This document shows positions 31,835 to 40,102 of a DNA stretch of 64,000 nt, piece by piece (the first letter of the stretch is position 1; every line of letters starts with the position of its first letter). The stretch comes from Nocardioides acrostichi (lineage in GTDB: Bacteria > Actinomycetota > Actinomycetes > Propionibacteriales > Nocardioidaceae): positions 186,001 through 250,000 of the forward strand of contig NZ_JADIVZ010000004.1 in the NCBI RefSeq assembly GCF_015319165.1, read 5' to 3'. The notes beneath the pieces were generated by a model that saw only the letters and a list, made by a program, of their open reading frames with translations, was not told the origin of the DNA and did not search any database. A program made the translations under genes and the position numbers.

Positions 31835-32551
31835 CTAGAGCCCTCTCGTCGGTGCGGCGGGAGCCTCCGGGAGATCCTGGAGGTAGGGGTTGGTGGCGCG
31901 CTCGAGCCCGATGGAGGTCTGCTCGCCGTGGCCGGGCAGGACCACGATGTCGTCGGCGAGCGGCAGCACCTTCGCCGCCAGGGTGCGCAGCATCGTGGGG
32001 TGGTCGCCGCCGGGCAGGTCGGTGCGGCCGATGGAGCCCTTGAAGATCAGGTCGCCGGCGAACATGACCTCGGAGACCTCCGGCTGGCCGTGCGCGGCGC
32101 CGTACGAAGTGCGGAACGTGACCGAGCCCTGGGTGTGACCCGGCGTGTGGTCGACGACGAACTCCAGCCCGGCGAGCTCGAGCCGCTGGGCGTCGGCGAG
32201 CTCACGGACGTCGTCGGGCTCGGCCCACTCGTAGCTGCCGCCGAGCAGCATCTGACTGGTCTCGCGCGACATGCCGGCCATGGGGTCGGTGAGCAGGTGC
32301 CGGTCGTCGGGGTGGATCCACGCGGTGGCGTCGTAGCTGCCCGCGACCGGAGCGACGCACCACATGTGGTCGATGTGGCCGTGCGTCACGAGCACCGAGA
32401 CGGGCTTGAGCTTGTGCTCGCGGACGACGTCGGCCACGCCGGAGGCGGCGTCCTTGCCGGGGTCGACGACGACGCACTCCGAGCCGGGACCGGTCGCCAC
32501 CACGTAGCAGTTCGTGCCCCACGGACCTGCCGGGAAACCTGCGATCAACAC
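31835..32551 (-). CDS. metallo-beta-lactamase-fold hydrolase (glyoxalase II-like)
   Basis: A 238-residue hydrolase with the binuclear metal motif THGHIDHMW (about 55-63), HTPGHTQGS (about 135), the bridging Asp in FAGDLIFKGSIGR and the final His in LPGHGEQTS. Closest to the YcbL/GloB-like group; substrate probably a thioester but not determined. The start is GTG 32551 with TAGGGT six bases before it. This gene leads the hisS-aspS operon, a conserved actinobacterial arrangement adjacent to rel. Confidence 0.9.
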   Translation of the reverse strand: MLIAGFPAGPWGTNCYVVATGPGSECVVVDPGKDAASGVADVVREHKLKPVSVLVTHGHIDHMWCVAPVAGSYDATAWIHPDDRHLLTDPMAGMSRETSQMLLGGSYEWAEPDDVRELADAQRLELAGLEFVVDHTPGHTQGSVTFRTSYGAAHGQPEVSEVMFAGDLIFKGSIGRTDLPGGDHPTMLRTLAAKVLPLADDIVVLPGHGEQTSIGLERATNPYLQDLPEAPAAPTRGL

Positions 32552-32557
32552 CGGGCA

Positions 32558-32563
32558 ACCCTA
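32558..32563 (-). promoter_or_regulatory. -10 TAGGGT, leaderless promoter of the MBL-hisS-aspS operon
   Basis: TAGGGT on the minus strand stands exactly six bases before GTG 32551. It forms a divergent pair with the plus-strand box at 32583-32588; the whole intergenic region is only 43 bases, so the two promoters overlap and probably compete. Confidence 0.65.
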
Positions 32564-32582
32564 GCGAGCAGAGCGGTTTGTC

Positions 32583-32588
32583 TAGCAT
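32583..32588 (+). promoter_or_regulatory. -10 TAGCAT, leaderless promoter of the DUF349 gene
   Basis: TAGCAT ends six bases before GTG 32595 on the plus strand, the expected geometry for a leaderless transcript. No ribosome-binding site is present between them (GGGGGC only). Confidence 0.6.
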
Positions 32589-32594
32589 GGGGGC

Positions 32595-33821
32595 GTGACC
32601 AGTCACGAGTGGGGCCGGGTCGACGACGACCGAACCGTCTATGTGCGCACCAGCGACGGCGAACGCAGCGTCGGCCAGTATCCGGAGGGCACGCCCGAGG
32701 AGGCGATGGCCTTCTACACCAAGCGCTTCGACGCGCTCACCCTCGAGGTCGAGCTGCTCGAGAAGCGAGTGCGGTCGGGAGTGATGTCGCCCGACGAGGC
32801 CGCATCGTCGATCACGACGGTGCGCGAGCAGGTGCACGGCGCCAACGCCGTGGGCGACCTCGCCGGGCTCGAGGCGCGGCTCGACGCGCTGGCGCCCGTG
32901 CTCGCCTCGCAGCGCGAGGCCAAGCGCGCCGAGAAGGCCGAGAAGGCCGCGGAGTCCAAGGCGCACAAGGAGCGCATCGCCGCCGAGGCCGAGAAGATCG
33001 CGGAGAGCAACGACTGGCGCGGCGGCGCCAACCGGCTGCGCGACCTGCTCGATGAGTGGAAGAAGGTGCCGCGCATCGACCGGGCCTCCGACGACGCTCT
33101 GTGGAAGCGGTTCTCAGGCGCTCGCACGACCTACACGCGGCGTCGCAAGCAGCACTTCGCCGAGCTCAACGAGAAGCGCGGCGGGGCCAAGCTGGTCAAG
33201 GAGCGGCTGGTCAAGGAGGCCGAGGCGATCGCCGACTCCACCGACTGGGGCGAGACCGCCCGTCGCTACCGCGACCTGATGCAGCAGTGGAAGGCCGCCG
33301 GCCCGGCCGCCAAGTCCGACGACGACGCGCTGTGGAAACGGTTCCGCGGCGCGCAGGACGCGTTCTTCGGCGCCCGCGACGCGGCCAATGCAGCCCTCGA
33401 CGCCGAGTTCGCGCAGAACGCCGAGGTCAAGGAGGCGTTGCTCGTCGAGGCCGAGGCTCTGCTGCCCATCACCGACCTCGACGCCGCCAAGAAGGCCTTC
33501 CGCGACATCGCGGAGAAGTGGGACGCCGCCGGCAAGGTGCCGCGCGCCCGCATCAAGGAGCTCGAGGGTCGCATCCGGGCCGTCGAGAACGCCATCCGCG
33601 ACCTCGAGCAGGACCAGTGGCGGCGCAGCGACCCCGAGAAGTCGGCCCGCGCCGACGACATGGTCGCGCAGCTCCAGGCCCAGCTCGACCAGACCGTGGC
33701 GCAGCTGGAGAAGGCCAAGGCTGCGGGTAACGACCGCAAGGTCGCCGACCTGGAGAAGGAGCTCGAGAACCGCCAGGCGTTCCTCGACATGGCCCAGAAG
33801 GCCTCCGCCGACTACCGCTGA
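32595..33821 (+). CDS. DUF349 repeat protein
   Basis: A 408-residue, mostly helical protein made of successive DUF349 units, each with a W-K-x-(V/A)-G/P core and LWxRFxxAxxxF: LLDEWKKVPRIDR...LWKRFSGARTTY (about 150-180), LMQQWKAAGPAAK...LWKRFRGAQDAFF (about 228-258) and IAEKWDAAGKVPR (about 305). The C-terminal third is a coiled coil rich in Glu/Lys/Gln. DUF349 proteins are widely conserved in actinobacteria near rel and hisS; their function is not established. The only plus-strand gene in the conserved block, transcribed divergently from the MBL-hisS-aspS operon. Confidence 0.87.
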   Translation: MTSHEWGRVDDDRTVYVRTSDGERSVGQYPEGTPEEAMAFYTKRFDALTLEVELLEKRVRSGVMSPDEAASSITTVREQVHGANAVGDLAGLEARLDALAPVLASQREAKRAEKAEKAAESKAHKERIAAEAEKIAESNDWRGGANRLRDLLDEWKKVPRIDRASDDALWKRFSGARTTYTRRRKQHFAELNEKRGGAKLVKERLVKEAEAIADSTDWGETARRYRDLMQQWKAAGPAAKSDDDALWKRFRGAQDAFFGARDAANAALDAEFAQNAEVKEALLVEAEALLPITDLDAAKKAFRDIAEKWDAAGKVPRARIKELEGRIRAVENAIRDLEQDQWRRSDPEKSARADDMVAQLQAQLDQTVAQLEKAKAAGNDRKVADLEKELENRQAFLDMAQKASADYR

Positions 33822-33853
33822 GCGGCCTACGGTCACGTGAAAGGCGCGTCGCC

Positions 33854-35020
33854 TCAGAACGTGACGTGCGAGATGTACCTGATGGCCGTCCCGTCCCTCG
33901 TGAAGGCGGACCAGGAGACCAGCCGCCCGGCCATGTCGGCGGCGCCGAGAACAGATCCCCTGCCGATCTGCTTGGTCACCCCTGATCCTCGGGAATAGAG
34001 GAACTGGCGATAGCCGTGCTTGGTGGTGCGACTGAACCAGACATAGCGCTGGCTCGCATTGACGTAGGCGAGGCGTCGGCCTTCTGCGACCACGCTTGCG
34101 GCTCCGTCGTCGACCACGACCACTTCATCGGTCGCGCCGCAGTCGAGGCTCACCACGATCGCTCCGCTGGGGAGCAGGACGATGTGGTGCAGTTGCCCGC
34201 ACGGATCCTGACTCGCATAGATCTCCTGATCCTCCCCTGTGGTGACATCGCGCCGGATGACGGCGAAGCGGGCCTCGGGCCGCTGTTCGACCCACGCCAC
34301 GTAATGCCCCGCCACCCGGGCCCCGGATCCTTCGGCGATCTCCTGTGGCTCAGCCTGGCCGGCTGCAGAGACCGAGTAGACGTTGAAGAAGAGTTCGTCC
34401 TCGACATAGGACGCGGTGGAGTAGTAGATCCGACCGTCGGAGGCCAGGCCCGGGACGGTACCCCCGGGATCCTCGACCGGAGCGTTACCGCCGGTCGGCT
34501 CAGAGCGCGCGACGAGCGCAGTCCGGCCGCTCTTGCTGCGGTAGAGGTAGAGCGACCACGGGTCGATGTTGAGCTGGGTGGACCGGGTCTCCTTCCACAG
34601 CACCACTCCCTTGCCCAACTCGGCCGTCACCACTTGCCGCTTGCGCCAGGCGCCTACCCGAGGGATCTCGACCCTCCCGCGGCGCCCGACCTGGGCCCAG
34701 AAGAGACGCGAAGCGGAGATGATGGAATCTTCGCTTGGCGGCGGAACCTGTTCCTCGATGATCCCCCCTGCCGGTTTCAGGGCGACTGGGTATGTCGACA
34801 CCGAACCCTGGGCGCTGCGCTTCTCATAAACCGTCGTGTAATCCTGACCGTCGATCGCCAACGCTGGGACGTCCGCCTCGGTCGCACGGGCCGCGGGAGT
34901 CGACGAAGGCGGAGTCGCCGATGTCGACGAGGACGTCTGGCATGCACCCAAGGCGACCATTGCGAGCGTCAAGGAACACATCCACAACCGCGACATGGAG
35001 GAAGAGCTGAAGCGACGCAT
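33854..35020 (-). CDS. secreted lipoprotein, probable beta-propeller, unrecognised
   Basis: A 388-residue protein starting with a signal peptide and lipobox VALGAC, lipidated Cys at about 27, then a Ser/Thr/Pro linker. The rest alternates short aromatic strands (LYLYRSKSGRTALVARS, RIYYSTASY, YVAWVEQRP, YVWFSRTTKHGY, LVSWSAFTRDG) at roughly 45-residue spacing, typical of TolB/WD40-like propeller blades. I do not recognise a named family. Its ATG shares a base with the TGA of the protease gene upstream (TGATG), so the two are one operon. Codon usage is less GC-rich than in neighbouring housekeeping genes. Anchored on the outer face of the membrane. Confidence 0.75.
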   Translation of the reverse strand: MRRFSSSSMSRLWMCSLTLAMVALGACQTSSSTSATPPSSTPAARATEADVPALAIDGQDYTTVYEKRSAQGSVSTYPVALKPAGGIIEEQVPPPSEDSIISASRLFWAQVGRRGRVEIPRVGAWRKRQVVTAELGKGVVLWKETRSTQLNIDPWSLYLYRSKSGRTALVARSEPTGGNAPVEDPGGTVPGLASDGRIYYSTASYVEDELFFNVYSVSAAGQAEPQEIAEGSGARVAGHYVAWVEQRPEARFAVIRRDVTTGEDQEIYASQDPCGQLHHIVLLPSGAIVVSLDCGATDEVVVVDDGAASVVAEGRRLAYVNASQRYVWFSRTTKHGYRQFLYSRGSGVTKQIGRGSVLGAADMAGRLVSWSAFTRDGTAIRYISHVTF

Positions 35021-35817
35021 CAGAACGTGATTCCGTGGCCAGCTTGATTGAAGAAGTTCTGGTTGAACCACTTGAGACCGGCGTTGAACTTCTTGGCTGC
35101 ATCCGCATACGCGGGCAGGGCGTCGGACCCGGCCGCCGGGTCGGCGAACCTGATGGTCGCGAGCTTGTCTGCCCAACCGTAGGCGACAATCCAGTGGCCA
35201 AGGGTCATATCGGGATGCCCGTTGTAGTGAAGGCCGTTCTTGAATTCGATGGTACTCACGCCAAAGGGCTTGTTGCGCTTGATATTCCCGTGCAGGGCGC
35301 TGGTGAACTTCTTCGTGGTCGGCTCTTCGAGATTGGAGTACGCAGTGTCACCCCGCCAGCGGTTCAGCCCACGACGGAAGTTGCCACTGGCCCAGGCAGT
35401 CACTTGCAGCGATGCCGTCTTCGTGTGGGCATCGTCCGCCACGTGATCCTGTGTGAGCGACTCTCCGTTATAGGCCGAAGCTCCCTCATTGGTTGACCGG
35501 AGGATCATCGTCCCCGCAGCCGGCCCGCAGTAGTACCACGTGCTCTGCGCGACGTGCGTGAGATCGACGGCTTTGGAATCAGGGATGGAAGGGCAGGGAT
35601 TCTGCTCCGGACCGACGCAACCCCATTGCACTAGCTCGTTGTCGTAGGTGGCCAGTAACTCGTCGCGGCTGGAGACCTCACCCGACGATTGTGACAAGGT
35701 CTCACCGGGGGTCCATCCCCCAGTGCTGTTACCGTCCGCTTGCGCAGTCGACGGCACAAGAAGTGCCATCGGTAGCATCGCGGCGACACAACAGATGGTG
35801 CGCGATAGTCGGTTCAT
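35020..35817 (-). CDS. secreted C39-like (papain-fold) cysteine protease
   Basis: A 265-residue secreted protein with a signal peptide ending near AQA-D (about residue 28). The catalytic set of the C39_2 papain-like fold is visible: Cys in STWYYCGPAAGTMIL (about 97), His in LGHWIVAYGWADK (about 206) and the supporting Asp in FADPAAG. There is no transporter or double-glycine substrate next to it, so it is not a bacteriocin-exporter peptidase. It is coupled to the downstream lipoprotein gene by a one-base overlap. The pair interrupts the usual actinobacterial neighbourhood between the DUF349 gene and rel and has lower GC, suggesting acquisition. Substrate unknown. Confidence 0.8.
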   Translation of the reverse strand: MNRLSRTICCVAAMLPMALLVPSTAQADGNSTGGWTPGETLSQSSGEVSSRDELLATYDNELVQWGCVGPEQNPCPSIPDSKAVDLTHVAQSTWYYCGPAAGTMILRSTNEGASAYNGESLTQDHVADDAHTKTASLQVTAWASGNFRRGLNRWRGDTAYSNLEEPTTKKFTSALHGNIKRNKPFGVSTIEFKNGLHYNGHPDMTLGHWIVAYGWADKLATIRFADPAAGSDALPAYADAAKKFNAGLKWFNQNFFNQAGHGITF

Positions 35818-35874
35818 GGCTCGGGGCCGTCCCTCGATGTGGTCGATGGGTCTCAGGACAGACTCAGGCGCTCT

Positions 35875-35888
35875 TTGCTTGCAAGCAA
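35875..35888. promoter_or_regulatory. 14-bp perfect palindrome upstream of the C39-like protease
   Basis: TTGCTTGCAAGCAA is a perfect palindrome 58 bases upstream of ATG 35817, in the 128-base gap after rel. A TAACGT box on the minus strand lies a few bases further upstream. The arrangement suits an operator for a dimeric regulator; no regulator gene is adjacent. Confidence 0.45.
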
Positions 35889-35945
35889 TGACACACGTTA
35901 AGGATTGCGCGAAGGACCGATCCGCTGCATCATGCCGGAGCGAGG

Positions 35946-38267
35946 CTACTGGGTGACGCGGTAGGCGTCGAAGACGCCGGGAACCCCGCGCACCGCCTTG
36001 ATGACGGTGTCGAGGTGCTTGGCCTCGGCCATCTCGAAGCTGAACCGGCTCTTGGCGACACGGTCGCGCGTGGTCTGCAGGTTGGCCGAGAGGATGTTCA
36101 CGTGCGCGTCGGAGAGCGCCATCGTGATGTCCGAGAGCAACCGCGCCCGGTCGAGCGCCTCGACGCAGATGTTGACCAGGAACGTCGAGGACTCGGTGGG
36201 CGCCCACTCGACCTCGAGCAGCTTCTCGGGCTGGCGCTGGAGCTCCTCGGCATTGGTGCAGTCGGTGCGGTGCACCGACACACCGCCGCCCTTGGTGACG
36301 AAGCCGAGGATCTCATCGGGCGGCACCGGGGTGCAGCACTTCGCGAGCTTGACCCACAGGTCGCTGGCGCCCTTGACGATGACGCCGGAGTCGGCGGAGG
36401 AGGATCGGCGTGAGCTGCGCCCGGCGCGGCCGGTGATCGTGACGGCCTCGGCAAGATCCTCCTCGGCTCCCTGCGCCCCGCCGTGCAGCGAGATGACGTG
36501 CTTGACGACCGCCTGCGCGGAGAGCTGGTTCTCCCCCACCGCCGCGTAGAGCGCCGAGACGTCGGCGATCTTGAAGTGCTCGGCCGCGAGCATGAGCGAC
36601 TCGTGGGAGAGCAGCCTCTTCAGGGGCAGGCCCTCCTTGCGCATGAGCTTGGCGATCTGCTCCTTGCCCCGCTCGATGGCCTCCTCGCGCCGCTCCTTGG
36701 TGAACCACTGCTTGATCTTGTTGCGGGCACGCGTCGACTTCACGAAACCCAGCCAGTCTCGCGACGGCGCGGCCGTGGGCGACTTGGAGGTGAAGACCTC
36801 GATCACGTCGCCGTTGTCGAGCGTCGACTCCAACGGCACCAGGCGGCCGTTGACCCGGGCGCCGATCGTGTGGTGGCCCACCTCGGTGTGCACCGCGTAG
36901 GCGAAATCGACCGGCGTGGCGCCGGCCGGCAGCGCGATGACGTCACCGCGCGGCGTGAACACGTAGGTCTCGGCGCGGTTGATCTCGAAGCGCAGCGACT
37001 CCAAGAACTCGCCGGGATCCTCGACCTCGGACTGCCAGTCGAGCAGCTGGCGCACCCAGCTCATGTCGTCCATGTCACCGCGCTTCTCGGTGTCGACACC
37101 GGCGCGGCCGTCCTCCTTGTACTTCCAGTGCGCAGCGACGCCGTACTCGGCGCGCCGGTGCATGGAGAAGGTGCGGATCTGCATCTCGACCGCCTTGCCC
37201 TGCGGCCCGATGACGGTCGTGTGCAGCGACTGGTACATGTTGAACTTGGGCATCGCCACGTAGTCCTTGAACCGCCCCAGCACCGGGTTCCAGCGCGAGT
37301 GCAGCACCCCCAGCACCGCATAGCAGTCGCGGTCGTCGTCGACGAGGATGCGGATGCCCACCAGGTCGTAGATGTCGGAGAACTCGCGCCCGCCCAGGAT
37401 CATCTTCTGGTAGATCGAGTAGTAGTGCTTGGGTCGCCCGGTGACCTTGGCCTTGATCCTGCCCTCGCGCAGGTCGGACTCGACCTGGGTGATCACCTCG
37501 GCCATGAATTGCTCGCGCGAGGGCGCGCGCTCGGCGACCATGCGCACGATCTCGTCGTAGATCTTCGGGTGCAGGGTCGCGAAGGCGAGATCCTCCAGCT
37601 CCCACTTGATCGTGTTCATACCCAGCCGGTGCGCGAGCGGGGCGTAGATGTCCAGCGTCTCCCGCGCTGTGCGCTCCTGGCTCTTCTGCGGTACGAAGCG
37701 CAGGGTGCGCATGTTGTGCAGTCGGTCGGCGAGCTTGATGACCAGCACCCGGATGTCGCGCGACATCGCGACGATCATCTTGCGGATCGTCTCGGCCTGG
37801 GCGGAGTCGCCGTAGACGACCTTGTCGAGCTTGGTGACGCCGTCGACCAGGCGCGCGACCTCCTCGCCGAACTCCTCGGTGAGCTCGTCGAGGGTGTAGG
37901 GGGTGTCCTCGACCGTGTCGTGTAGCAGGGCGGCCACGAGCACCGGCTCGGTCATGCCGATGCCGGCCAGGATGGTGGTGACCGCCAGCGGGTGGGTGAT
38001 GTAGGGGTCGCCGCTCTTGCGCAACTGCGTCTCGTGCAGCCGCTCGGCGGTGGTGTAGGCCCGCTCGAGCAGGGCCAGGTCGGCCTTAGGGTGGTTGGCG
38101 CGGACGGCGCGGAAGAGCGGCTCGAGCACGGGGTTGGTGCCGGGCGCCCGCGAACCCATGCGCGCCAGCCGCGCGCGCATGCTGCGTGACGAGACATCGG
38201 CGGCCGCAGCCCGGTCAGGACGCCGCGGCGGTACCCGCGGTGGCTGCTCGCTGGCCCGATCCGTCAT
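35946..38267 (-). CDS. rel: bifunctional (p)ppGpp synthetase/hydrolase
   Basis: Long RelA/SpoT homologue of 773 residues controlling the stringent response on the ribosome. The HD hydrolase domain has the intact HDTVEDT metal motif (about 115), so hydrolysis should be active; the synthetase domain has [15 protein letters not shown] and the conserved [17 protein letters not shown] ([22 protein letters not shown]) and ACT ([19 protein letters not shown]) domains follow in the C-terminal half. TACACT stands six bases before the ATG, giving a leaderless message. The next gene upstream is apt, the order conserved in actinobacteria. Confidence 0.97.
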   Translation of the reverse strand: MTDRASEQPPRVPPRRPDRAAAADVSSRSMRARLARMGSRAPGTNPVLEPLFRAVRANHPKADLALLERAYTTAERLHETQLRKSGDPYITHPLAVTTILAGIGMTEPVLVAALLHDTVEDTPYTLDELTEEFGEEVARLVDGVTKLDKVVYGDSAQAETIRKMIVAMSRDIRVLVIKLADRLHNMRTLRFVPQKSQERTARETLDIYAPLAHRLGMNTIKWELEDLAFATLHPKIYDEIVRMVAERAPSREQFMAEVITQVESDLREGRIKAKVTGRPKHYYSIYQKMILGGREFSDIYDLVGIRILVDDDRDCYAVLGVLHSRWNPVLGRFKDYVAMPKFNMYQSLHTTVIGPQGKAVEMQIRTFSMHRRAEYGVAAHWKYKEDGRAGVDTEKRGDMDDMSWVRQLLDWQSEVEDPGEFLESLRFEINRAETYVFTPRGDVIALPAGATPVDFAYAVHTEVGHHTIGARVNGRLVPLESTLDNGDVIEVFTSKSPTAAPSRDWLGFVKSTRARNKIKQWFTKERREEAIERGKEQIAKLMRKEGLPLKRLLSHESLMLAAEHFKIADVSALYAAVGENQLSAQAVVKHVISLHGGAQGAEEDLAEAVTITGRAGRSSRRSSSADSGVIVKGASDLWVKLAKCCTPVPPDEILGFVTKGGGVSVHRTDCTNAEELQRQPEKLLEVEWAPTESSTFLVNICVEALDRARLLSDITMALSDAHVNILSANLQTTRDRVAKSRFSFEMAEAKHLDTVIKAVRGVPGVFDAYRVTQ

Positions 38268-38273
38268 GGGGCG

Positions 38274-38279
38274 AGTGTA
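38274..38279 (-). promoter_or_regulatory. -10 TACACT, leaderless promoter of rel
   Basis: TACACT on the minus strand with six bases (CGCCCC) to ATG 38267. It gives rel its own promoter inside the yajC-secD-secF-apt-rel strand of genes. Confidence 0.65.
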
Positions 38280-38306
38280 GTGACGCCGCGGGGGTTCACG
38301 ACACCG

Positions 38307-38846
38307 TCAGGAGACGGTCATCAGCGAGGTGACCGGCAGATCGCCGAGCGCCTCGCGCCAGGGCAGGAAGGCGAGGTCCATGAGCACGGCCACGCCCGCC
38401 ACGGTGCCACCGCAGGCCTCGACCAGCTCGACCGTGGCGCGGGCGGTGCCACCGGTGGCGAGCACGTCGTCGACGAGCAGCACCCGGCCACCGGCGCCCG
38501 CGGCGTCGGTGTGCACCTCCAGCGTCGCCTCGCCGTACTCCAGCGCGTAGGAGACGGCGTGCGTCTCACGCGGCAGCTTGCCCTGCTTGCGCACCGGGAC
38601 GAAACCGACGCCCAGCGCGAGCGCGACCGCCGGGCCGAGGATGAAGCCGCGCGCCTCCATGCCCCAGACCGCGTCGACGCACCGCTGCCCGTCGGCGTCG
38701 CGACCGGCGTCGGCCAGGGCGTCGACCACGAGCGCGAGTCCGTCGGGGTCGGCCAGCATCGGAGTGATGTCCTTGAAGACCACACCGGCCTCCGGGAAGT
38801 CCGGCACGTCGACGACGAGCCGGCGCAGCACCTCGGCTGCGGTCAC
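38307..38846 (-). CDS. apt: adenine phosphoribosyltransferase
   Basis: Purine salvage enzyme converting adenine plus PRPP to AMP. The 179 residues include VPDFPEAGVVFKDITPML at the N terminus, ARGFILGPAVA, the hood segment VPVRKQGKLPRE and the PRPP loop VLLVDDVLATGGTARATVEL near 122. The start is GTG 38846, overlapping the secF stop (GTGA), which couples it to the protein-export genes. Its own stop is embedded in a small GACGGT/ACCGTC hairpin. Confidence 0.95.
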   Translation of the reverse strand: MTAAEVLRRLVVDVPDFPEAGVVFKDITPMLADPDGLALVVDALADAGRDADGQRCVDAVWGMEARGFILGPAVALALGVGFVPVRKQGKLPRETHAVSYALEYGEATLEVHTDAAGAGGRVLLVDDVLATGGTARATVELVEACGGTVAGVAVLMDLAFLPWREALGDLPVTSLMTVS

Positions 38847-40102
38847 TTCCTGCCCCGCTTCGAGCGGCTCTGGCGCGTCGGCTGCTGCCGCCCGGACGAC
38901 GCGCTGTCGCGCACCTCGCCCTTCGACGGTGGGGCCACGCGACCACGCCCGTAGGCCTCCGAAGCGCGGGGCGCCGTGACCGGACCGCTGCCGCCGGCGC
39001 CACGCACGGTGGTGTCCTCGGGCACCGGATCGCCCTGGAGCCCCTCGAGCCCCGCTGGCTCCGATGCCAGCGGCATGTCCTCGGCGAAGGACGGGACGGC
39101 GGCGTAACGGTCGGCCTCCACCCGCGCTCGCGCCTTGGCGTGCCGCTCGGCCGCCTTGACCTCGGACTCGCTCGACTTCAGCTGCACCAGGAACGGTGTC
39201 GCGATGAAGATCGAGGAGTAGGTGCCGGCCGCCGTCCCGACGAACAGCGCCAGAGCGAGGTCTTGGAGGGTGGAGGCACCGAGCTGGATCGAGCCGATCA
39301 CCAAGATCGTGCCGACGGGCAACAGGGCCACGATCGAGGTGTTGATCGAGCGCACCAGCGTCTGGTTGACGGCCAGGTTCGCGGCCTGCGCGTAGGTCTG
39401 GTGCTTCTCGCGCATCTGCTTGACGTTCTCCTTGACCTTGTCGAACACCACGACGGTGTCGTAGAGCGAGAACGCCAAGATGGTGAGAATGCCGGTGACG
39501 GTGGCGGGCGAGACCTCGAAGCCGGTGAGCGCGTACACGCCGACCGTGATCACGACGTCGTGCACCAGGGCCAGCAACGCCGCCATCGACATCTTGAGCT
39601 CACGGAAGTAGGCCCAGATGAAGAGCGCCGTGAGGATGATGAAGACCGTGAGGCCGATGAAGGACTTCTGGGCGACCTGCTTGCCCCAACTGGCGCCGAC
39701 GTCTGACTGGGAGATCGAGCCGTCGGCCGTGCCGGTCTCGGCGAGGATCGCCGAGGTGACCTGCTCACCCTCGGTCGGGCTCAGCGGCTCGGTCTGCACC
39801 AGCACGCCGTCGGTGCCGACGGTGGAGGCGACCGGATTCGAGGCGGCCTCGATGCCCGTCGACTTCACCGCCTCGCGGATCGCGTCGACCTCGCTCTGCG
39901 ACGCACCGTCGGCGACCTGCACCCGGAAGGCGGTGCCACCGGTGAACTCGATACCCAGGTTCAGGCCCTTGAACGCCACGCCGCCGATCGCGAGCGCGAC
40001 GATGACGAACGAGATCAGATACCAGAGCTTCCAACGGCCGACGAAGTCGATCGAACGGCGACCCGCGTAGAGGTCGTTGCCGAACCGTGCGAACGCGCCC
40101 AT
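38843..40102 (-). CDS. secF: protein translocase subunit SecF
   Basis: RND-type Sec accessory subunit, 419 residues, six helices with a large periplasmic domain between the first two. Signatures are GLNLGIEFTGGTAFRV after the first helix, and in the C-terminal half FSLYDTVVVFDKVKEN with the conserved helix-4 Asp and VNQTLVRSINTS. The last 110 residues are a charged, disordered cytoplasmic extension that is longer than in E. coli, as is common in actinobacteria. The ATG shares a base with the secD stop (TGATG). Confidence 0.96.
   Translation of the reverse strand: MGAFARFGNDLYAGRRSIDFVGRWKLWYLISFVIVALAIGGVAFKGLNLGIEFTGGTAFRVQVADGASQSEVDAIREAVKSTGIEAASNPVASTVGTDGVLVQTEPLSPTEGEQVTSAILAETGTADGSISQSDVGASWGKQVAQKSFIGLTVFIILTALFIWAYFRELKMSMAALLALVHDVVITVGVYALTGFEVSPATVTGILTILAFSLYDTVVVFDKVKENVKQMREKHQTYAQAANLAVNQTLVRSINTSIVALLPVGTILVIGSIQLGASTLQDLALALFVGTAAGTYSSIFIATPFLVQLKSSESEVKAAERHAKARARVEADRYAAVPSFAEDMPLASEPAGLEGLQGDPVPEDTTVRGAGGSGPVTAPRASEAYGRGRVAPPSKGEVRDSASSGRQQPTRQSRSKRGRK

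Noticed and set aside
35020-35817. Bacteriocin-processing peptidase call for the C39-like protein
   Set aside because: It is secreted with a signal peptide, has no ABC transporter fusion and no double-glycine precursor next to it.
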